Shown here: one piece after another, positions 25,571-35,130 of the stretch | Numbering within the stretch: the stretch's first letter is position 1 | Layout of the letters: the number at the start of each line of letters is the position of its first letter | NCBI RefSeq assembly: GCF_003952665.1 | Contig: NZ_CP017946.1 | Span: 3,348,001 to 3,412,000 of the forward strand | Length of the DNA: 64,000 bases | Reading direction: 5' to 3' | Origin: Bosea sp. Tri-49 | Lineage (GTDB): Bacteria > Pseudomonadota > Alphaproteobacteria > Rhizobiales > Beijerinckiaceae | Notes under the pieces: generated by a model | What the model was told of the DNA's origin: nothing | The model's database searches: none | Seen by the model: the letters and a program-made list of their open reading frames with translations, nothing else | Program-made: the position numbers and the translations under genes

Positions 25571-26278
25571 CTAAGCGGCGCCCGCAATCTCGTCCATGAC
25601 CGCGGCGGCCGCTGCACGCGGGTCAGCCGCGCGGATGATGGGACGCCCGACGACGAGATGATCCGCCCCGGCGCGGATCGCCTCGGCCGGGGTCAGCGTG
25701 CGCTTCTGGTCGCCGACAGCGCTTCCGGCCGGGCGGATGCCGGGGGTGACAATGGCCATGTCGGGGCCGATCACCCCGCGCACGATCTCGGTCTCGGCAG
25801 CCGAGCAGACGATGCCGTCGACGCCGGCGGTGCGGGCCTGCTGGGCACGCATGCGCACGAGATCGCGCACCGCAAGGCCGTAGCCTGCGTCCTTCAGGTC
25901 GCCATCGTCATAGGAGGTCAGCGCGGTGACGGCGAGCAGCTTCAACGCCGCATCGCCGCGCCCCTCGACCGCGCCGCGCATGGTCTGCGGATAGGCATGC
26001 ACGGTGAGGAAGGTGACGCCGAGCTTGGTCAGCGATTCCACGCCCTCGGTGACGGTGTTGCCGATGTCGTGCAGCTTGAGGTCGAGGAAGACCTTCTTGC
26101 CCTCGGTCACGAGCTGGCGGGCGAGGTCGAGCCCGCCGGCGAAGGCAAGCCGATAACCGATCTTGTAGAAGCTCGCTCCGTCGCCCAGCGTGGAGACGAT
26201 GTGGTAGGCATCCCAGACCGTCGGCACATCGAGCGCGACGATCATGCGGTCCCGGAGATCATTGATCTTCTGCGTCAT
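25571..26278 (-). CDS. pyrF: Orotidine 5'-phosphate decarboxylase
   Basis: A 235-residue TIM-barrel enzyme for the last step of UMP synthesis, converting OMP to UMP. The catalytic Asp-Lys-x-x-Asp tetrad is in [30 protein letters not shown] and [17 protein letters not shown] carry phosphate- and substrate-binding residues. The start MTQKIND was chosen because GGAGGG lies 8 to 13 bases upstream; an upstream ATG adds five residues. It lies 35 bases beyond the DUF1330 pair on the same strand. Confidence 0.96.
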   Translation of the reverse strand: MTQKINDLRDRMIVALDVPTVWDAYHIVSTLGDGASFYKIGYRLAFAGGLDLARQLVTEGKKVFLDLKLHDIGNTVTEGVESLTKLGVTFLTVHAYPQTMRGAVEGRGDAALKLLAVTALTSYDDGDLKDAGYGLAVRDLVRMRAQQARTAGVDGIVCSAAETEIVRGVIGPDMAIVTPGIRPAGSAVGDQKRTLTPAEAIRAGADHLVVGRPIIRAADPRAAAAAVMDEIAGAA

Positions 26279-26398
26279 CGCCCTGCCCTCCACCTGCTAC
26301 GGGGTGAAAGGCACGATTCGAGTGGCGGCGCAAGGATTTCTCATTTTTGAGACAGGTCTTTTTTTCGATCGAACGGCAAAGGCGCGCCGCGGAATGCG

Positions 26399-27073
26399 TC
26401 ACTCATCCTCGACACTAGGCTTCGCCGTCAGCACCTGCGCAAAAACCTGAGTCCAGACCTCCGGCGGCTGGGCACCGGAGACCGCGAGCTTGCCGTCGAC
26501 GATGAAGAAGGGCACGCCGGTGACGCCGACCTTCTGGGCATGCGCTTCGAGCCCGATCACGGTCTCGCGCAGCTCGTCATTGGACAACTCGTCGCGCGCC
26601 GCCTGCTCGTCGAAGCCCTGCTCGCCGGCGATCGCGACCAGCGTCTCGATATCGCCGATATCGCGCCCGTCCTGCCAATAGGCCTTGAACAGCGCCGCGG
26701 TCATCTCGCTGCCGCGCTGCACGGTCGCGGCGGCGGCGACGAGCATATGCGCCATGCGGGTGTTGACGCTCTTCGTCACCTTCGCCCAGTTGAAGGTAAC
26801 GCCGCTCTCCAGCGCCGCCTCGGACAGACGGAGTTCGATCTCGCGGCGCTTGCCGGGGCCGAACTTGGCGTCGAGATAGGCGGTGCGGTCCATGCCGTCG
26901 GCCGGCATCTCCGGATTCAGCTCATAAGGTAGCCAGGTGACGGCGACGCGCTCGGTGAGATTGTGGTTGGCGAGCGCGGTCTCCAGCCGGGTCTTGCCGA
27001 TGAAGCACCAGGGGCAAGCGATGTCGGAGACGATCGCGAGCGGCATCTTGTCGGGCGCTGTAGGATTCAACAT
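26399..27073 (-). CDS. DsbA-family (FrnE-like) oxidoreductase
   Basis: A 224-residue thioredoxin-fold protein with the redox motif CPWC at residues 20-23 (VSDIACPWCFIGKTRLETAL) and the cis-Pro region in VTGVPFFIVDGKLAVSGAQP. No signal peptide, so it is probably cytoplasmic, as are FrnE proteins linked to oxidative stress or polyketide isomerisation. Another possible start is Met10. It is upstream of pyrF on the same strand with about 120 bases between, and downstream of epmB. Confidence 0.9.
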   Translation of the reverse strand: MLNPTAPDKMPLAIVSDIACPWCFIGKTRLETALANHNLTERVAVTWLPYELNPEMPADGMDRTAYLDAKFGPGKRREIELRLSEAALESGVTFNWAKVTKSVNTRMAHMLVAAAATVQRGSEMTAALFKAYWQDGRDIGDIETLVAIAGEQGFDEQAARDELSNDELRETVIGLEAHAQKVGVTGVPFFIVDGKLAVSGAQPPEVWTQVFAQVLTAKPSVEDE

Positions 27074-27111
27074 GGCTCAGTCCTTCGCGGATCGCCGCGA
27101 CAAGGGCGTCT

Positions 27112-28176
27112 TCAGACCGGCGGATAGGCATGGAGGTCGCCATGGCGATCCTCCGCGAAGCCTTGCGCGCCGGGCGTCTCGCAGCCCGAAAGGAAGGCGG
27201 GCCCGACCGGGATCTTGCCGGCCCCACCGGGGATATCGAGGATATAGGTCGGCTGACACAGGCCGGAAAGGTTGCCGCGCAGGCTTTTGACGAGGGCCTG
27301 TCCTTCCGCCAGCGACAGCCGGAAATGGCTGGTGCCCGGCGCGAGATCGGGATGGTGCAGGTAATACGGCTTGACCCGGTTCTCGACAAAGGCGCGCATC
27401 AATGCCGAGAGCGTCCCGATATCGGCGTTGACGCCCTTGAGCAGCACGCTCTGGCTGACGAGGACGTGACCGGCGTCGACGAGGCGTGCCAGCGCAGCCT
27501 TCGCGGCCTCGGTGAACTCGCGCGGATGGTTGGCGTGGACGGCGATGTAGCTCGCCTTGCCGGGGATGCGCAGCGCGCGGGCGTAGTCCTCGGTGATGCG
27601 CTCTGGCTGGACCATCGGCACGCGCGTATGCCAGCGCGCCACCTTGATGTGGGGGATCGTGGCAAGGCGCCTCGCGACCTCGCGCACCCGCCGGGCGGAG
27701 AGGATCAGCGGGTCGCCGCCGGTCATGATCACCTCCCAGATCTCCGGGTGGGAGGCGAGATAGGCGAGCGCAGCGTCGAGTTTTTCACCCGTCAACGCAT
27801 CGCCGCCGGGGCCGACCATCTCGCGGCGGAAGCAGAAGCGGCAATAGACCGGGCAGGCATGGACCAGCTTGAGCAAAGCCCGGTCCGGATAGCGGTGGAC
27901 GACGCCTTCGACCGGCGAATGCGCCTCGTCGCCGATCGGATCGGCCAGTTCCTCCGGCAGCGTTTCGAGCTCGGCCGGAGCGGGAATGAACTGACGGGCG
28001 ATCGGGTCGGCTTCGTCGGACGGGTCGATCAGCGCCGCGATCGCCGGCGTCACCGAGACGGCATAGCGCTTCGCAACCTCGGCCAGCGCCTCTCGCTTTG
28101 CGGGCGCGACGAGGCCGCGCTCGACGAGGGCGTCGACCGTCCTGAGCGGCTGGCCGGGCAGCTGGTGGATCGTCAT
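27112..28176 (-). CDS. epmB: EF-P beta-lysylation protein EpmB (radical SAM lysine 2,3-aminomutase family)
   Basis: A 354-residue radical SAM, PLP-dependent aminomutase. The [4Fe-4S] ligands are Cys108, Cys112 and Cys115 in CPVYCRFCFR. The block EVIMTGGDPLILSARRV follows, and SGLCQPTYILDIPGGAGKIP near the end holds the PLP Lys region. EpmB converts alpha-lysine to (R)-beta-lysine for transfer to EF-P Lys34 by EpmA. Its ATG overlaps the epmA stop by one base (TGATG), and efp is divergent, so the whole pathway sits here. The lysine 2,3-aminomutase family is broader, but context favours EpmB. Confidence 0.93.
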   Translation of the reverse strand: MTIHQLPGQPLRTVDALVERGLVAPAKREALAEVAKRYAVSVTPAIAALIDPSDEADPIARQFIPAPAELETLPEELADPIGDEAHSPVEGVVHRYPDRALLKLVHACPVYCRFCFRREMVGPGGDALTGEKLDAALAYLASHPEIWEVIMTGGDPLILSARRVREVARRLATIPHIKVARWHTRVPMVQPERITEDYARALRIPGKASYIAVHANHPREFTEAAKAALARLVDAGHVLVSQSVLLKGVNADIGTLSALMRAFVENRVKPYYLHHPDLAPGTSHFRLSLAEGQALVKSLRGNLSGLCQPTYILDIPGGAGKIPVGPAFLSGCETPGAQGFAEDRHGDLHAYPPV

Positions 28177-29240
28177 CACCCTCCCCTGCCCGGTTCCGCG
28201 ACCGGCGTCCAGAGCACATCCTCGATCCGGCGCGCGCCCGTGCAGAGCATGACCAGCCGGTCGAAGCCGAGGGCGATGCCCGAAGCCTGCGGCATCGCTG
28301 CGAGCGCGGCGAGGAAATCCTCGTCGATCGGATAGCGCTCGCCATAGATGCACTGCTTCTCGTCCATATCAGCCTCGAAGCGCCGGCGTTGCTCGTCCGG
28401 ATCGGTCAATTCGCCGAAGGCATTGGCGAGCTCGACACCGCAGGCATAGAGCTCGAAGCGCTCGGCCACACGCGGATCGCCGGGCTTCGGCCGTGCCAGC
28501 GCCGCCTCGGAGATCGGGTATTCGCACAGGATGGTGGCGCGGCCGCGACCGAGCTCAGGCTCGATCTTCTCGGAGAGGATGCGGCTGAAGATGTCGGACC
28601 AGCTGTCGTCATCGGCGAGGCGGATGCCGGCGGCTTGCGCCTGAGCTGCCAACGCTGTGCGATCGGTCGCGCCGTCATCGGCGAGCGTCGCCATCAAATC
28701 GATGCCGGCATGACGGGCAAAGGCCTCATGCAGTGTAAGCCGCTCCGGTTCGGCGAAGGGATCGACCTCGCTGTTACGCCAGCGCAAGGTCGTGACGCCG
28801 GCTGCGCGTGCAGCCTCGGCCAGCAGCGCGGAGCAATCCCGCATCAGCGCCTCGTAGCCTTCCCCGGCGCGATACCATTCCAGCATGGTGAACTCAGGAT
28901 GGTGCAGCGCCGTGCGCTCGCGATTGCGGAAGACGCGGGCGAAATCGAAGAGGCGCGGCTCGCCGGCGGCCAGCAGCTTCTTGGCGGCGAACTCCGGCGA
29001 GGTATGGAGGTAATAGGGATGGCCAGCGCCGGCATCGTCGATCAGCATGGTCGAAAAGCCGTGCAGATGCGTCTCGTTGCCGGGCGAGACTTGCAGGATC
29101 GCGGCTTCGACCTCGATGAAATCGCGCGCCTCGAACCAGCGCCGCAGCGCCGCTTTGATCCGCCCCCGCGCCAGAAGCGCAGGGCGCCGGTCGGCATGGA
29201 TATCCGGCCGCCAGAAGGGCGGGTGGGTCTGGCTCATCAC
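28176..29240 (-). CDS. epmA: EF-P lysine ligase EpmA (PoxA/GenX)
   Basis: A 354-residue class II lysyl-tRNA synthetase-like enzyme without the anticodon-binding domain. Motif 1-like RWFEARDFIEVEAAILQ, motif 2 FRNRERTALHHPEFTMLEWY and motif 3 GIALGFDRLVML are all present. It activates (R)-beta-lysine and attaches it to Lys34 of EF-P. It is shortly upstream of and overlapping epmB, and divergent from efp with 129 bases between. About 29241-29369 must hold promoters for both strands. Confidence 0.95.
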   Translation of the reverse strand: MMSQTHPPFWRPDIHADRRPALLARGRIKAALRRWFEARDFIEVEAAILQVSPGNETHLHGFSTMLIDDAGAGHPYYLHTSPEFAAKKLLAAGEPRLFDFARVFRNRERTALHHPEFTMLEWYRAGEGYEALMRDCSALLAEAARAAGVTTLRWRNSEVDPFAEPERLTLHEAFARHAGIDLMATLADDGATDRTALAAQAQAAGIRLADDDSWSDIFSRILSEKIEPELGRGRATILCEYPISEAALARPKPGDPRVAERFELYACGVELANAFGELTDPDEQRRRFEADMDEKQCIYGERYPIDEDFLAALAAMPQASGIALGFDRLVMLCTGARRIEDVLWTPVAEPGRGG

Positions 29241-29369
29241 ATCTCTCTATAGCGAAAGCCGCGCAAACCGGCCTGCGCGCTTCCGTTTGCGCCCCGAATG
29301 CGGTAGTGGCGCGGCACAGGAATTCGCATAGCGCGCGGACAGCGCCCGCGCCAGCCAAGGAAAATCCAC

Positions 29370-29939
29370 GTGGTCAAGGTCATCGCCTCCTCCGTCCGCA
29401 AGGGCAACGTCCTCGAGCTCGACGGGCATCTCTGCACGGTCATCTCGGCCGAGAGCTTCTTCCCGGGCAAGGGCACGCCGACGACGCAGATCGACATGCG
29501 CCGCATCTCCGACGGCGTGAAGATGACCCAGCGCTACAAGACGACGGAGCAGGTCGAGCGCGCCTATGTCGAGGATCGCGACTTCACCTATCTCTACCAG
29601 GACGGCGAGCAGTACGTCTTCATGAACCCCGAGACCTACGACCAGATTCCGGTCGATGGCGACGTGGTCGGCGACATGGCGCCCTATCTCCAGGAAGGCA
29701 TGAAGGTTTCGCTCTCGGTGTTCGAGGACCGGGCCGTCGCGATCGAGCTGCCGCAGCGCGTCACGGTCGAGGTCGCAGAGACCGAGCCGGTGACCAAGGG
29801 CCAGACAGCCTCCTCCTCCTACAAGCCGGCGATCCTAACCAATGGCGTGCGCACCGCTGTGCCGCCACATATCGGCGCCGGCACCCGGATCGTGGTGATG
29901 ACCGCCGACGGCTCCTATGTCGAGCGCGCCAAGGATTGA
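29370..29939 (+). CDS. efp: Elongation factor P
   Basis: A 189-residue three-domain factor that relieves ribosome stalling at polyproline. The modified residue is present: Lys34 in [15 protein letters not shown], the tip of the N-terminal KOW-like domain. The second and third OB domains contain [20 protein letters not shown] and [20 protein letters not shown]. The start is GTG with AAGGAA seven bases before it. Lys34 together with epmA and epmB on the other strand points to beta-lysylation in this organism. Confidence 0.97.
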   Translation: MVKVIASSVRKGNVLELDGHLCTVISAESFFPGKGTPTTQIDMRRISDGVKMTQRYKTTEQVERAYVEDRDFTYLYQDGEQYVFMNPETYDQIPVDGDVVGDMAPYLQEGMKVSLSVFEDRAVAIELPQRVTVEVAETEPVTKGQTASSSYKPAILTNGVRTAVPPHIGAGTRIVVMTADGSYVERAKD

Positions 29940-29983
29940 TCCCCGCTGACATCGGCGGAGAAGCCCTATATCGATGATTGCAG

Positions 29984-30006
29984 CGGGCCCTTTCCGGGCC
30001 CGTTTT
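29984..30006 (+). terminator. Intrinsic terminator of efp
   Basis: CGGGCCC (29984-29990) pairs with GGGCCCG (29996-30002) over a five-base loop and is followed by TTTT at 30003-30006, 45 bases after the efp stop. Confidence 0.82.
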
Positions 30007-30025
30007 CGTTGGTGAGGACTCCTCG

Positions 30026-30544
30026 ATGCCGCTTTCCGCCTATGACGCCGTCTTCCCCGGGTTCATCCAGACCCTGAAGGCGCTCGACGCCATCCTCGAC
30101 AAGGCGGTGACGGAGGCGTCCGAGCGCAAGATCCAGGCGGAGGTGCTCCTGTCGAGCCGGCTCGCCCCGGACATGCTGTCCTTCACCCGGCAGATCCAGC
30201 TGATGTCGGATTTTGCCAAGAACGCGGCCGCTCGCGTGAGCGGAGCCGAGAATCCGCGCTTCCCCGACGAGGAGAAGAGCTTCGACGAGCTGAAAGCGCG
30301 GATCGCGAAAACCCTCGACTTCATCGCCTCGGTCGACAAGGCGGCGCTCGACGCCGGGCTCGACAAGGACGTCACCTTCCCGCGTGGCCCCTCGGCGACC
30401 GTGACGATGAAGGGCGTCGACTACCTCACGCGCTTTGCCGTGCCGAACTTCTATTTCCACGCCACGACGGCCTACGACATCCTGCGTGAGAACGGCTTCC
30501 AGGTCGGCAAGCAGGATTTCTTGAAGGGCGTGTTCGACGCCTGA
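30026..30544 (+). CDS. DUF1993 family protein
   Basis: A 172-residue helical protein of the DUF1993 family, starting at ATG 30026 with GGTGAGGA about eight bases ahead. Conserved segments are YDAVFPGFIQTLKALDAILD, EVLLSSRLAPDMLSFTRQIQ and VPNFYFHATTAYDILRENGF, the last with the typical His-containing helix. The fold resembles the DinB-like four-helix bundle. The function is not known. The gene stands alone between efp and the convergent cardiolipin synthase gene. Confidence 0.9.
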   Translation: MPLSAYDAVFPGFIQTLKALDAILDKAVTEASERKIQAEVLLSSRLAPDMLSFTRQIQLMSDFAKNAAARVSGAENPRFPDEEKSFDELKARIAKTLDFIASVDKAALDAGLDKDVTFPRGPSATVTMKGVDYLTRFAVPNFYFHATTAYDILRENGFQVGKQDFLKGVFDA

Positions 30545-30562
30545 GATCAGACGTCACGCCCT

Positions 30563-32020
30563 TCACAGATAGGGCGACCAGAGCCAGAGCATCCGGTCGA
30601 GCAGCCGCAAGGGGAAGGGCCGTGAGTGCAGCCCCTTCAGCGTGACCGGTCGCGCTTTGGCGATCGTCGCATCGATACGCTGCTCGATACCAACAGCGAA
30701 ACCTTCGTCGAGCACTTCGAGGTCGATCTCGAAGTTCAGCCTGAGCGAGCGTGCGTCGAGATTGGACGAGCCGACATAGGCCCAGGTTCCGTCGATCGCG
30801 AGCAGCTTGGAGTGATCGAAGGAGCCGGTGGCGCGCCAGACCCGGCAGCCATCCTTCAGCACCTGGTCGAACTGCGCCCGCATGGCGCGGTCGACCAGAA
30901 CGAGATTGTTGACGTCGGGCACGACGATGTCGATGGCGACGCCGCGCCGCGCCGCGGTGACCAGCGCACTGATCAATTCGCGATCCGGCAGGAAATAGGG
31001 CGACATGATCCGGATCGAGGTCCGCGCCACCGAGAAGGCGCCGATCAGCAGCTTGTGGTTGGTTTCGAGGCTGGCGTCGGGGCCGGAGGCGACCGCACGC
31101 ATCAGCACAGTCGGCCCCTGCGCAGCGGCTTGCGGCGTGACCGCCCAGGCATCACCGGCGAGTTCCTCGCCCGAGGCGAAGCGCCAATCCTCGGCCGCGA
31201 CACCGAACAGATCCTCGACGACCGGCCCCTCGATGCGGAAATGCGTATCGTGCGCGGCCGCGTCACCAGCGAATTCGGAGGTGAAGCCCTGGCGGATGTT
31301 CATGCCGCCGGCGAAGGCGATCCGCCCGTCGACAATCAGCAGCTTGCGGTGGGTGCGCAGGTTCGCATAGGGCAATCTCAGGCCCATGATGATGTTGCCG
31401 TTGAAGACCTCGGTCGGCACGCCGCTCTTTTGCAGATGGCCGACGATGCTCGGCACCGAATAGCGCGCGCCGACGGCGTCGATCAGCACACGCACTTCAA
31501 CGCCGCGTAAGACGGCCGCGATCAGCGCATCGGCGATGCGCAGGCCAAGCGGATCGCGATCGAAGATGTAGGTCTCCAGGATGATCGAGCGCTCAGCTGC
31601 CGCAATCCCCGCAATCATCGCGGCATAGGCCTCATCGCCGGTCCGCAGTACCGCGATGGCATTGCCGGTCTTGAGATGGCGACGCGTCGCCTTGTCGCCC
31701 AGAGTCTTCAGCGCGGCGAAGCGGCGCCCGACATCGCCGGCGATCTCGGCATCCGAGACCTCGAATGTCTGTGCGAGCGGAGCGTTGCCAAGCTTCGGCT
31801 TGCGTTGCGAGACGATCGAGGCGCGGCGGATGCGGTTGATGCCGCCGACCGCATAGATCAGCGGCCCGATGATCGGCGAGAGGACGATGACGCCGACCCA
31901 GCCGATGGCGGCGCGCACCTCGTCCTTGGTCATCGCGGCATGGCTGGCCGCGACCACGGTCAGCGCCAGCGAGACGACGCCGAGGATATGCGGCCAATAG
32001 GCGGAGAGAATCTCCCACAT
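30563..32020 (-). CDS. cls: Cardiolipin synthase (phospholipase D family)
   Basis: A 485-residue membrane phospholipid synthase. The N-terminus has two membrane helices (about 7-27 and 33-62, including AIGWVGVIVLSPIIGPLIYA). Two HKD active-site motifs follow: HRKLLIVDGRIAFAGG at about residues 220-235 and HSKLLAIDGTWAYVGSSNLD at about 400-419, as required for transfer of phosphatidyl groups. This makes cardiolipin from phosphatidylglycerol, or from other donors. It is convergent with the DUF1993 gene. Confidence 0.95.
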   Translation of the reverse strand: MWEILSAYWPHILGVVSLALTVVAASHAAMTKDEVRAAIGWVGVIVLSPIIGPLIYAVGGINRIRRASIVSQRKPKLGNAPLAQTFEVSDAEIAGDVGRRFAALKTLGDKATRRHLKTGNAIAVLRTGDEAYAAMIAGIAAAERSIILETYIFDRDPLGLRIADALIAAVLRGVEVRVLIDAVGARYSVPSIVGHLQKSGVPTEVFNGNIIMGLRLPYANLRTHRKLLIVDGRIAFAGGMNIRQGFTSEFAGDAAAHDTHFRIEGPVVEDLFGVAAEDWRFASGEELAGDAWAVTPQAAAQGPTVLMRAVASGPDASLETNHKLLIGAFSVARTSIRIMSPYFLPDRELISALVTAARRGVAIDIVVPDVNNLVLVDRAMRAQFDQVLKDGCRVWRATGSFDHSKLLAIDGTWAYVGSSNLDARSLRLNFEIDLEVLDEGFAVGIEQRIDATIAKARPVTLKGLHSRPFPLRLLDRMLWLWSPYL

Positions 32021-32269
32021 GACCGCGACTATCGCATGGGCCGCGAAACCGGCAACGCGGTCAGGCGCCTAAGGACATGGCCCGACTTTCATGGAACCGC
32101 CCCTTGCAATGACAGGATCATCTTCCCATATCGGGAGCACGGTGATGTCGAGGGCGTTCCACCGCCCTCCGTTCCGTTGAAGACGGCCATGAACCCGAAG
32201 GCAGCGACGCCGGATGTACGCGCGCCCTTCCGGACATGGCCGTTAGCGTTTCTAGAGTCCTTTGATCTC

Positions 32270-32373
32270 GTCATGCTAGGGCTTGACCCGAGCATCTCAG
32301 GCCGGAGAGGACTCCTATCCGCCCTCCCGTCACGAGATTCTCGGGTCTGCGCTTCGCTCCGCCCGAGAATGAC
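32270..32373. repeat. Imperfect palindromic intergenic element
   Basis: The 364-base gap 32021-32384 contains no convincing gene. Inside it, GTCATGCTAGGGCTTGACCC begins a left arm (32270-32298) and GAGATTCTCGGGTC leads to the end CCCGAGAATGAC (32334-32373), arranged as inverted repeats around a 35-base centre. The sequence looks like the interspersed palindromic elements common in Rhizobiales genomes. No second copy was found in this window, so the family claim rests on recollection. Confidence 0.45.
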
Positions 32374-32384
32374 GGCCAGCCCTT

Positions 32385-33041
32385 TTATCCCTGCAGGAAC
32401 GGATTGGTCTGACGCTCCTCGCCGAGCGTGCTGGCGGGACCATGGCCGGGCAGGAACTGGACATCGTCGCCGAGCGGCAGCAACTTGCCCTTGATCCCGC
32501 CGATCAGGTCCTTGTGGTTGCCATAGGGGAAATCGGTGCGGCCGACCGAACCGGCGAAGATCGTGTCGCCGGCGAGCAGGAAGCGCAGATCCTTCTCGAA
32601 CAAGGTGACGTGGCCGGGCGTGTGCCCCGGGACGTGCTGCACGGAAAAGCTGACATCGCCGACCGAGACGCTGTCGCCTTCGGCGAGCCAGCGTGTCGGT
32701 GCAACCGCCTGCACGCCGCGCATCTCGAACATCAGCCCCTGCTGCGGCAGCGCGTCGAGCAGGAACTTGTCGGCCTCGTGCGGTCCGATGATCGGCAGGT
32801 TCAGCACGCCCGCAAGTTCGGTCGCGCCGCCGGCATGATCGATATGCCCATGGGTCAGCCAGATCGCGACCGGGGTTACGCCAAGCTCCTTCAGCGCGCC
32901 GCGAATGCGCTCGACATCGCCACCGGGATCGACGACCGCCGCCTCCTTGGTGCGCGTGCACCAGACGATCGAGCAGTTCTGCTGGAAAGGCGTCACCGGC
33001 ACGACGGCGATGCCGAGCGGAGAGGTCGTATCGCTAGTCAT
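32385..33041 (-). CDS. Metallo-beta-lactamase-fold hydrolase (glyoxalase II-like)
   Basis: A 218-residue hydrolase. The zinc motif HGHIDH is at residues 64-69, a second His is in VPGHTPGHVTLFEKDLRFLL, and the Asp and His at FAGDTIFAGSVGRTDFPYG and FLPGHGPASTLGEER complete the site. Such proteins are annotated as hydroxyacylglutathione hydrolases. Exact substrate is unknown. It has no partner gene on its strand and is separated from the AraC gene by 254 bases in which no feature was recognised. Confidence 0.9.
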   Translation of the reverse strand: MTSDTTSPLGIAVVPVTPFQQNCSIVWCTRTKEAAVVDPGGDVERIRGALKELGVTPVAIWLTHGHIDHAGGATELAGVLNLPIIGPHEADKFLLDALPQQGLMFEMRGVQAVAPTRWLAEGDSVSVGDVSFSVQHVPGHTPGHVTLFEKDLRFLLAGDTIFAGSVGRTDFPYGNHKDLIGGIKGKLLPLGDDVQFLPGHGPASTLGEERQTNPFLQG

Positions 33042-33295
33042 CCATCATCCCGTGGCTGCTCACATCAGAAACCCAGCGGTGCAACACGGCAGGGCGGCGG
33101 CGCGACAGCCATACTCCAAATGTCGCCTTGCCCAAACCCGTTCGCCACGCTGCGTTTCGAGGATGAGGGGATTGCGGCATTCACATCCATGAGGTGAATC
33201 GGGATGCACGATGGGGGAGCGCACCCGGCCCCGCATCGGGCAGTTTAGCAAAATCAGCTAAGTTTCCGACTTACAGATGGGGCAGGCTGTTCTAG

Positions 33296-34159
33296 ATGGC
33301 CAGCGATCGAACAGAACAGGATTATCGTGCCCGCGTGGCTCGCGCGGTCGCGGCCATCATCGCGAATCCGATGGCTGATCTGCATCTCGATGATCTGGCA
33401 CGCCTCGCGCATTTCTCTCCTTTCCATTTTCACCGCGTCTATGCCGGCGTGGTCGGCGAGACCGTGACTGCCACGCTCCGTCGCGTCCGGCTGGCTCTCG
33501 CGACACGCCTTCTGACCGGTTCCGATGAAAGCATCACGCAAATCGCACTGACTGTCGGCTATGACAGCCCGCAAGCCTTCACCCGCGCCTTTCACCAGTT
33601 TACCGGGCAGTCGCCGCGTGCATTCCGGCAGCAGATGAGGCGCACGATCCTCACTGTCGACGGGGCGGTCGACAATGATGGCGACGATGCAGCCACGCCG
33701 ACTGTCGAGATCGTCGAACGACCGGCGCAGCGGTTACATGCGCTGCGGCATACGGGATCGTTCGCGACCATTCCTCACACGCATCGGCAGCTGCGTCTGC
33801 GCGCCGGCACGCGCGCCATATCGGAGAAATGGGGCGCTTCCTTCGGCAATCCCCAATACGCCGACCGCTTCAGGTACTACGCCGCCGTCGCCTCGCCCGA
33901 TCCTTGGCCAGAAGACTCCGACGTCGAAACGCTGGAGATTCCCGGCGGCCACTATGCCGTGCAGCGGCTGGTGGGTCCGTACACCCGTATCAACGCCGCC
34001 GCGCAGGCTCTCTACACAAGATGGATGCCGGGCAGCGGCTACGAGCCGGATGATCGGCCCACGCTGGAACACTATCTCGATACGTCGTCGCGCGGCATAG
34101 CGCCCGCCGCCCTGCGCACCGACCTGCTCATCCCTATCCGCAGCGCGAGCAAGCCATGA
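33296..34159 (+). CDS. AraC-family regulator with GyrI-like effector domain
   Basis: A 287-residue regulator. The AraC DNA-binding region is at the N-terminus (about residues 8-105): LDDLARLAHFSPFHFHRVYA is the first HTH and ITQIALTVGYDSPQAFTRAF the second. The C-terminal half (about 125-287) is a GyrI-like ligand-binding domain, with VEIVERPAQRLHALRHTGSF and IPGGHYAVQRLVGPYTRINA. This order is that of Rob/SoxS-related multi-drug sensing regulators. Its last codons overlap the next gene by four bases (ATGA), linking it to the secreted hydrolase. Confidence 0.92.
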   Translation: MASDRTEQDYRARVARAVAAIIANPMADLHLDDLARLAHFSPFHFHRVYAGVVGETVTATLRRVRLALATRLLTGSDESITQIALTVGYDSPQAFTRAFHQFTGQSPRAFRQQMRRTILTVDGAVDNDGDDAATPTVEIVERPAQRLHALRHTGSFATIPHTHRQLRLRAGTRAISEKWGASFGNPQYADRFRYYAAVASPDPWPEDSDVETLEIPGGHYAVQRLVGPYTRINAAAQALYTRWMPGSGYEPDDRPTLEHYLDTSSRGIAPAALRTDLLIPIRSASKP

Positions 34160-35130
34160 ATCTCCACCGTCTCTTGTCCGGCCTAGCGTTTTGCCTTGTT
34201 GCCTCCTTGGCGCAGGCAGCCGGATTCAAGTCCGTCGACATCCCCGTCGATGGAGCACTCCAGCCGCTCAAGGGAGCGGTCTGGTATCCATGCACTCAGC
34301 CAAAAAGCGAGATACGGCTCGGGCCTTTTGCCATGTCCGTCAGCATGAATTGCCCGCTCGCGGGCGAGAAGCGCCCGCTCATTGTGGTCTCGCACGGCAG
34401 GACCGGGAGCTTCCTCGGACACCGGGACACGGCCGAGGTTCTGGCCGATGCCGGCTTCATCGTGGTCGCGATCAATCACCCTGGCGATACCAGCCTGGAC
34501 CAGAGCCGGACGCGCGAGTTTTCGGTCTTCGTCGAGCGGCCGGCCGACATCAAGCGCGCAATCGACTACATGCTCGGCTCATGGCCCGATGCGGCAAGGA
34601 TCGATGCCGGGCGCGTCGGGTTCTTCGGCTTCTCGCGGGGCGGCTATACCGGACTCGTCGCCATCGGCGCCAATCCATATTTTGGCAAGCGCCTCAGGCT
34701 TTGTGAAGACAAGAGCGACCCGCTCTGCGAGCAGGTCCGCCTGGGAGAGCTTCCGGAACTCAGCCATGATCCGCGCATCAGGGCGGCGGTCATCGCCGAC
34801 CCGCTCAGCGTCTTCTTTACGCAGGAGAGCTTCAAGAACGTGCGGGTGCCGGTTCAGCTCTGGGGTTCCGAACGCGGCGGCGACGGCGTCACTCCGGCCA
34901 GTGTCGTTGGCATAGCCGGCCTGCTGCCGACGAAGCCCGATTTTCACGTCGTGCCCGGCTCCCAGCATTTTTCCTTCCTGCCGCCCTGCCCGGCCGAGTT
35001 GGCCCAGTCGGCTGGCGAGCTCTGCAGCGATCAGCCCGGCTTCGACCGGGCCGCATTCCACGCCGATTTCAACGCCCGCGTGCTCGCCTTCTTCAAGGCG
35101 CAGCTCGGCCAGCCGCCCGAGATCAGGTAG
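34156..35130 (+). CDS. Secreted alpha/beta hydrolase, dienelactone hydrolase-like
   Basis: A 324-residue hydrolase with a signal peptide (about residues 1-21, ending LVASLAQA). The nucleophile elbow is GFSRGG with Ser160 (RVGFFGFSRGGYTGLVAIG), after the oxyanion strand PLIVVSHGRTGSFLGHRDTA. A His near the end (GSQHFSFLPPCPAE) probably completes the triad. Two Cys pairs (RLCEDKSDPLCEQ) suit a periplasmic place. It is translated with the preceding AraC gene, so that regulator may control it. Substrate unknown. Confidence 0.9.
   Translation: MNLHRLLSGLAFCLVASLAQAAGFKSVDIPVDGALQPLKGAVWYPCTQPKSEIRLGPFAMSVSMNCPLAGEKRPLIVVSHGRTGSFLGHRDTAEVLADAGFIVVAINHPGDTSLDQSRTREFSVFVERPADIKRAIDYMLGSWPDAARIDAGRVGFFGFSRGGYTGLVAIGANPYFGKRLRLCEDKSDPLCEQVRLGELPELSHDPRIRAAVIADPLSVFFTQESFKNVRVPVQLWGSERGGDGVTPASVVGIAGLLPTKPDFHVVPGSQHFSFLPPCPAELAQSAGELCSDQPGFDRAAFHADFNARVLAFFKAQLGQPPEIR

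Noticed and set aside
32089..32961. Minus-strand frame over the MBL gene and its downstream gap
   Set aside because: Out of frame with the clear HGHIDH hydrolase and without any recognisable family.
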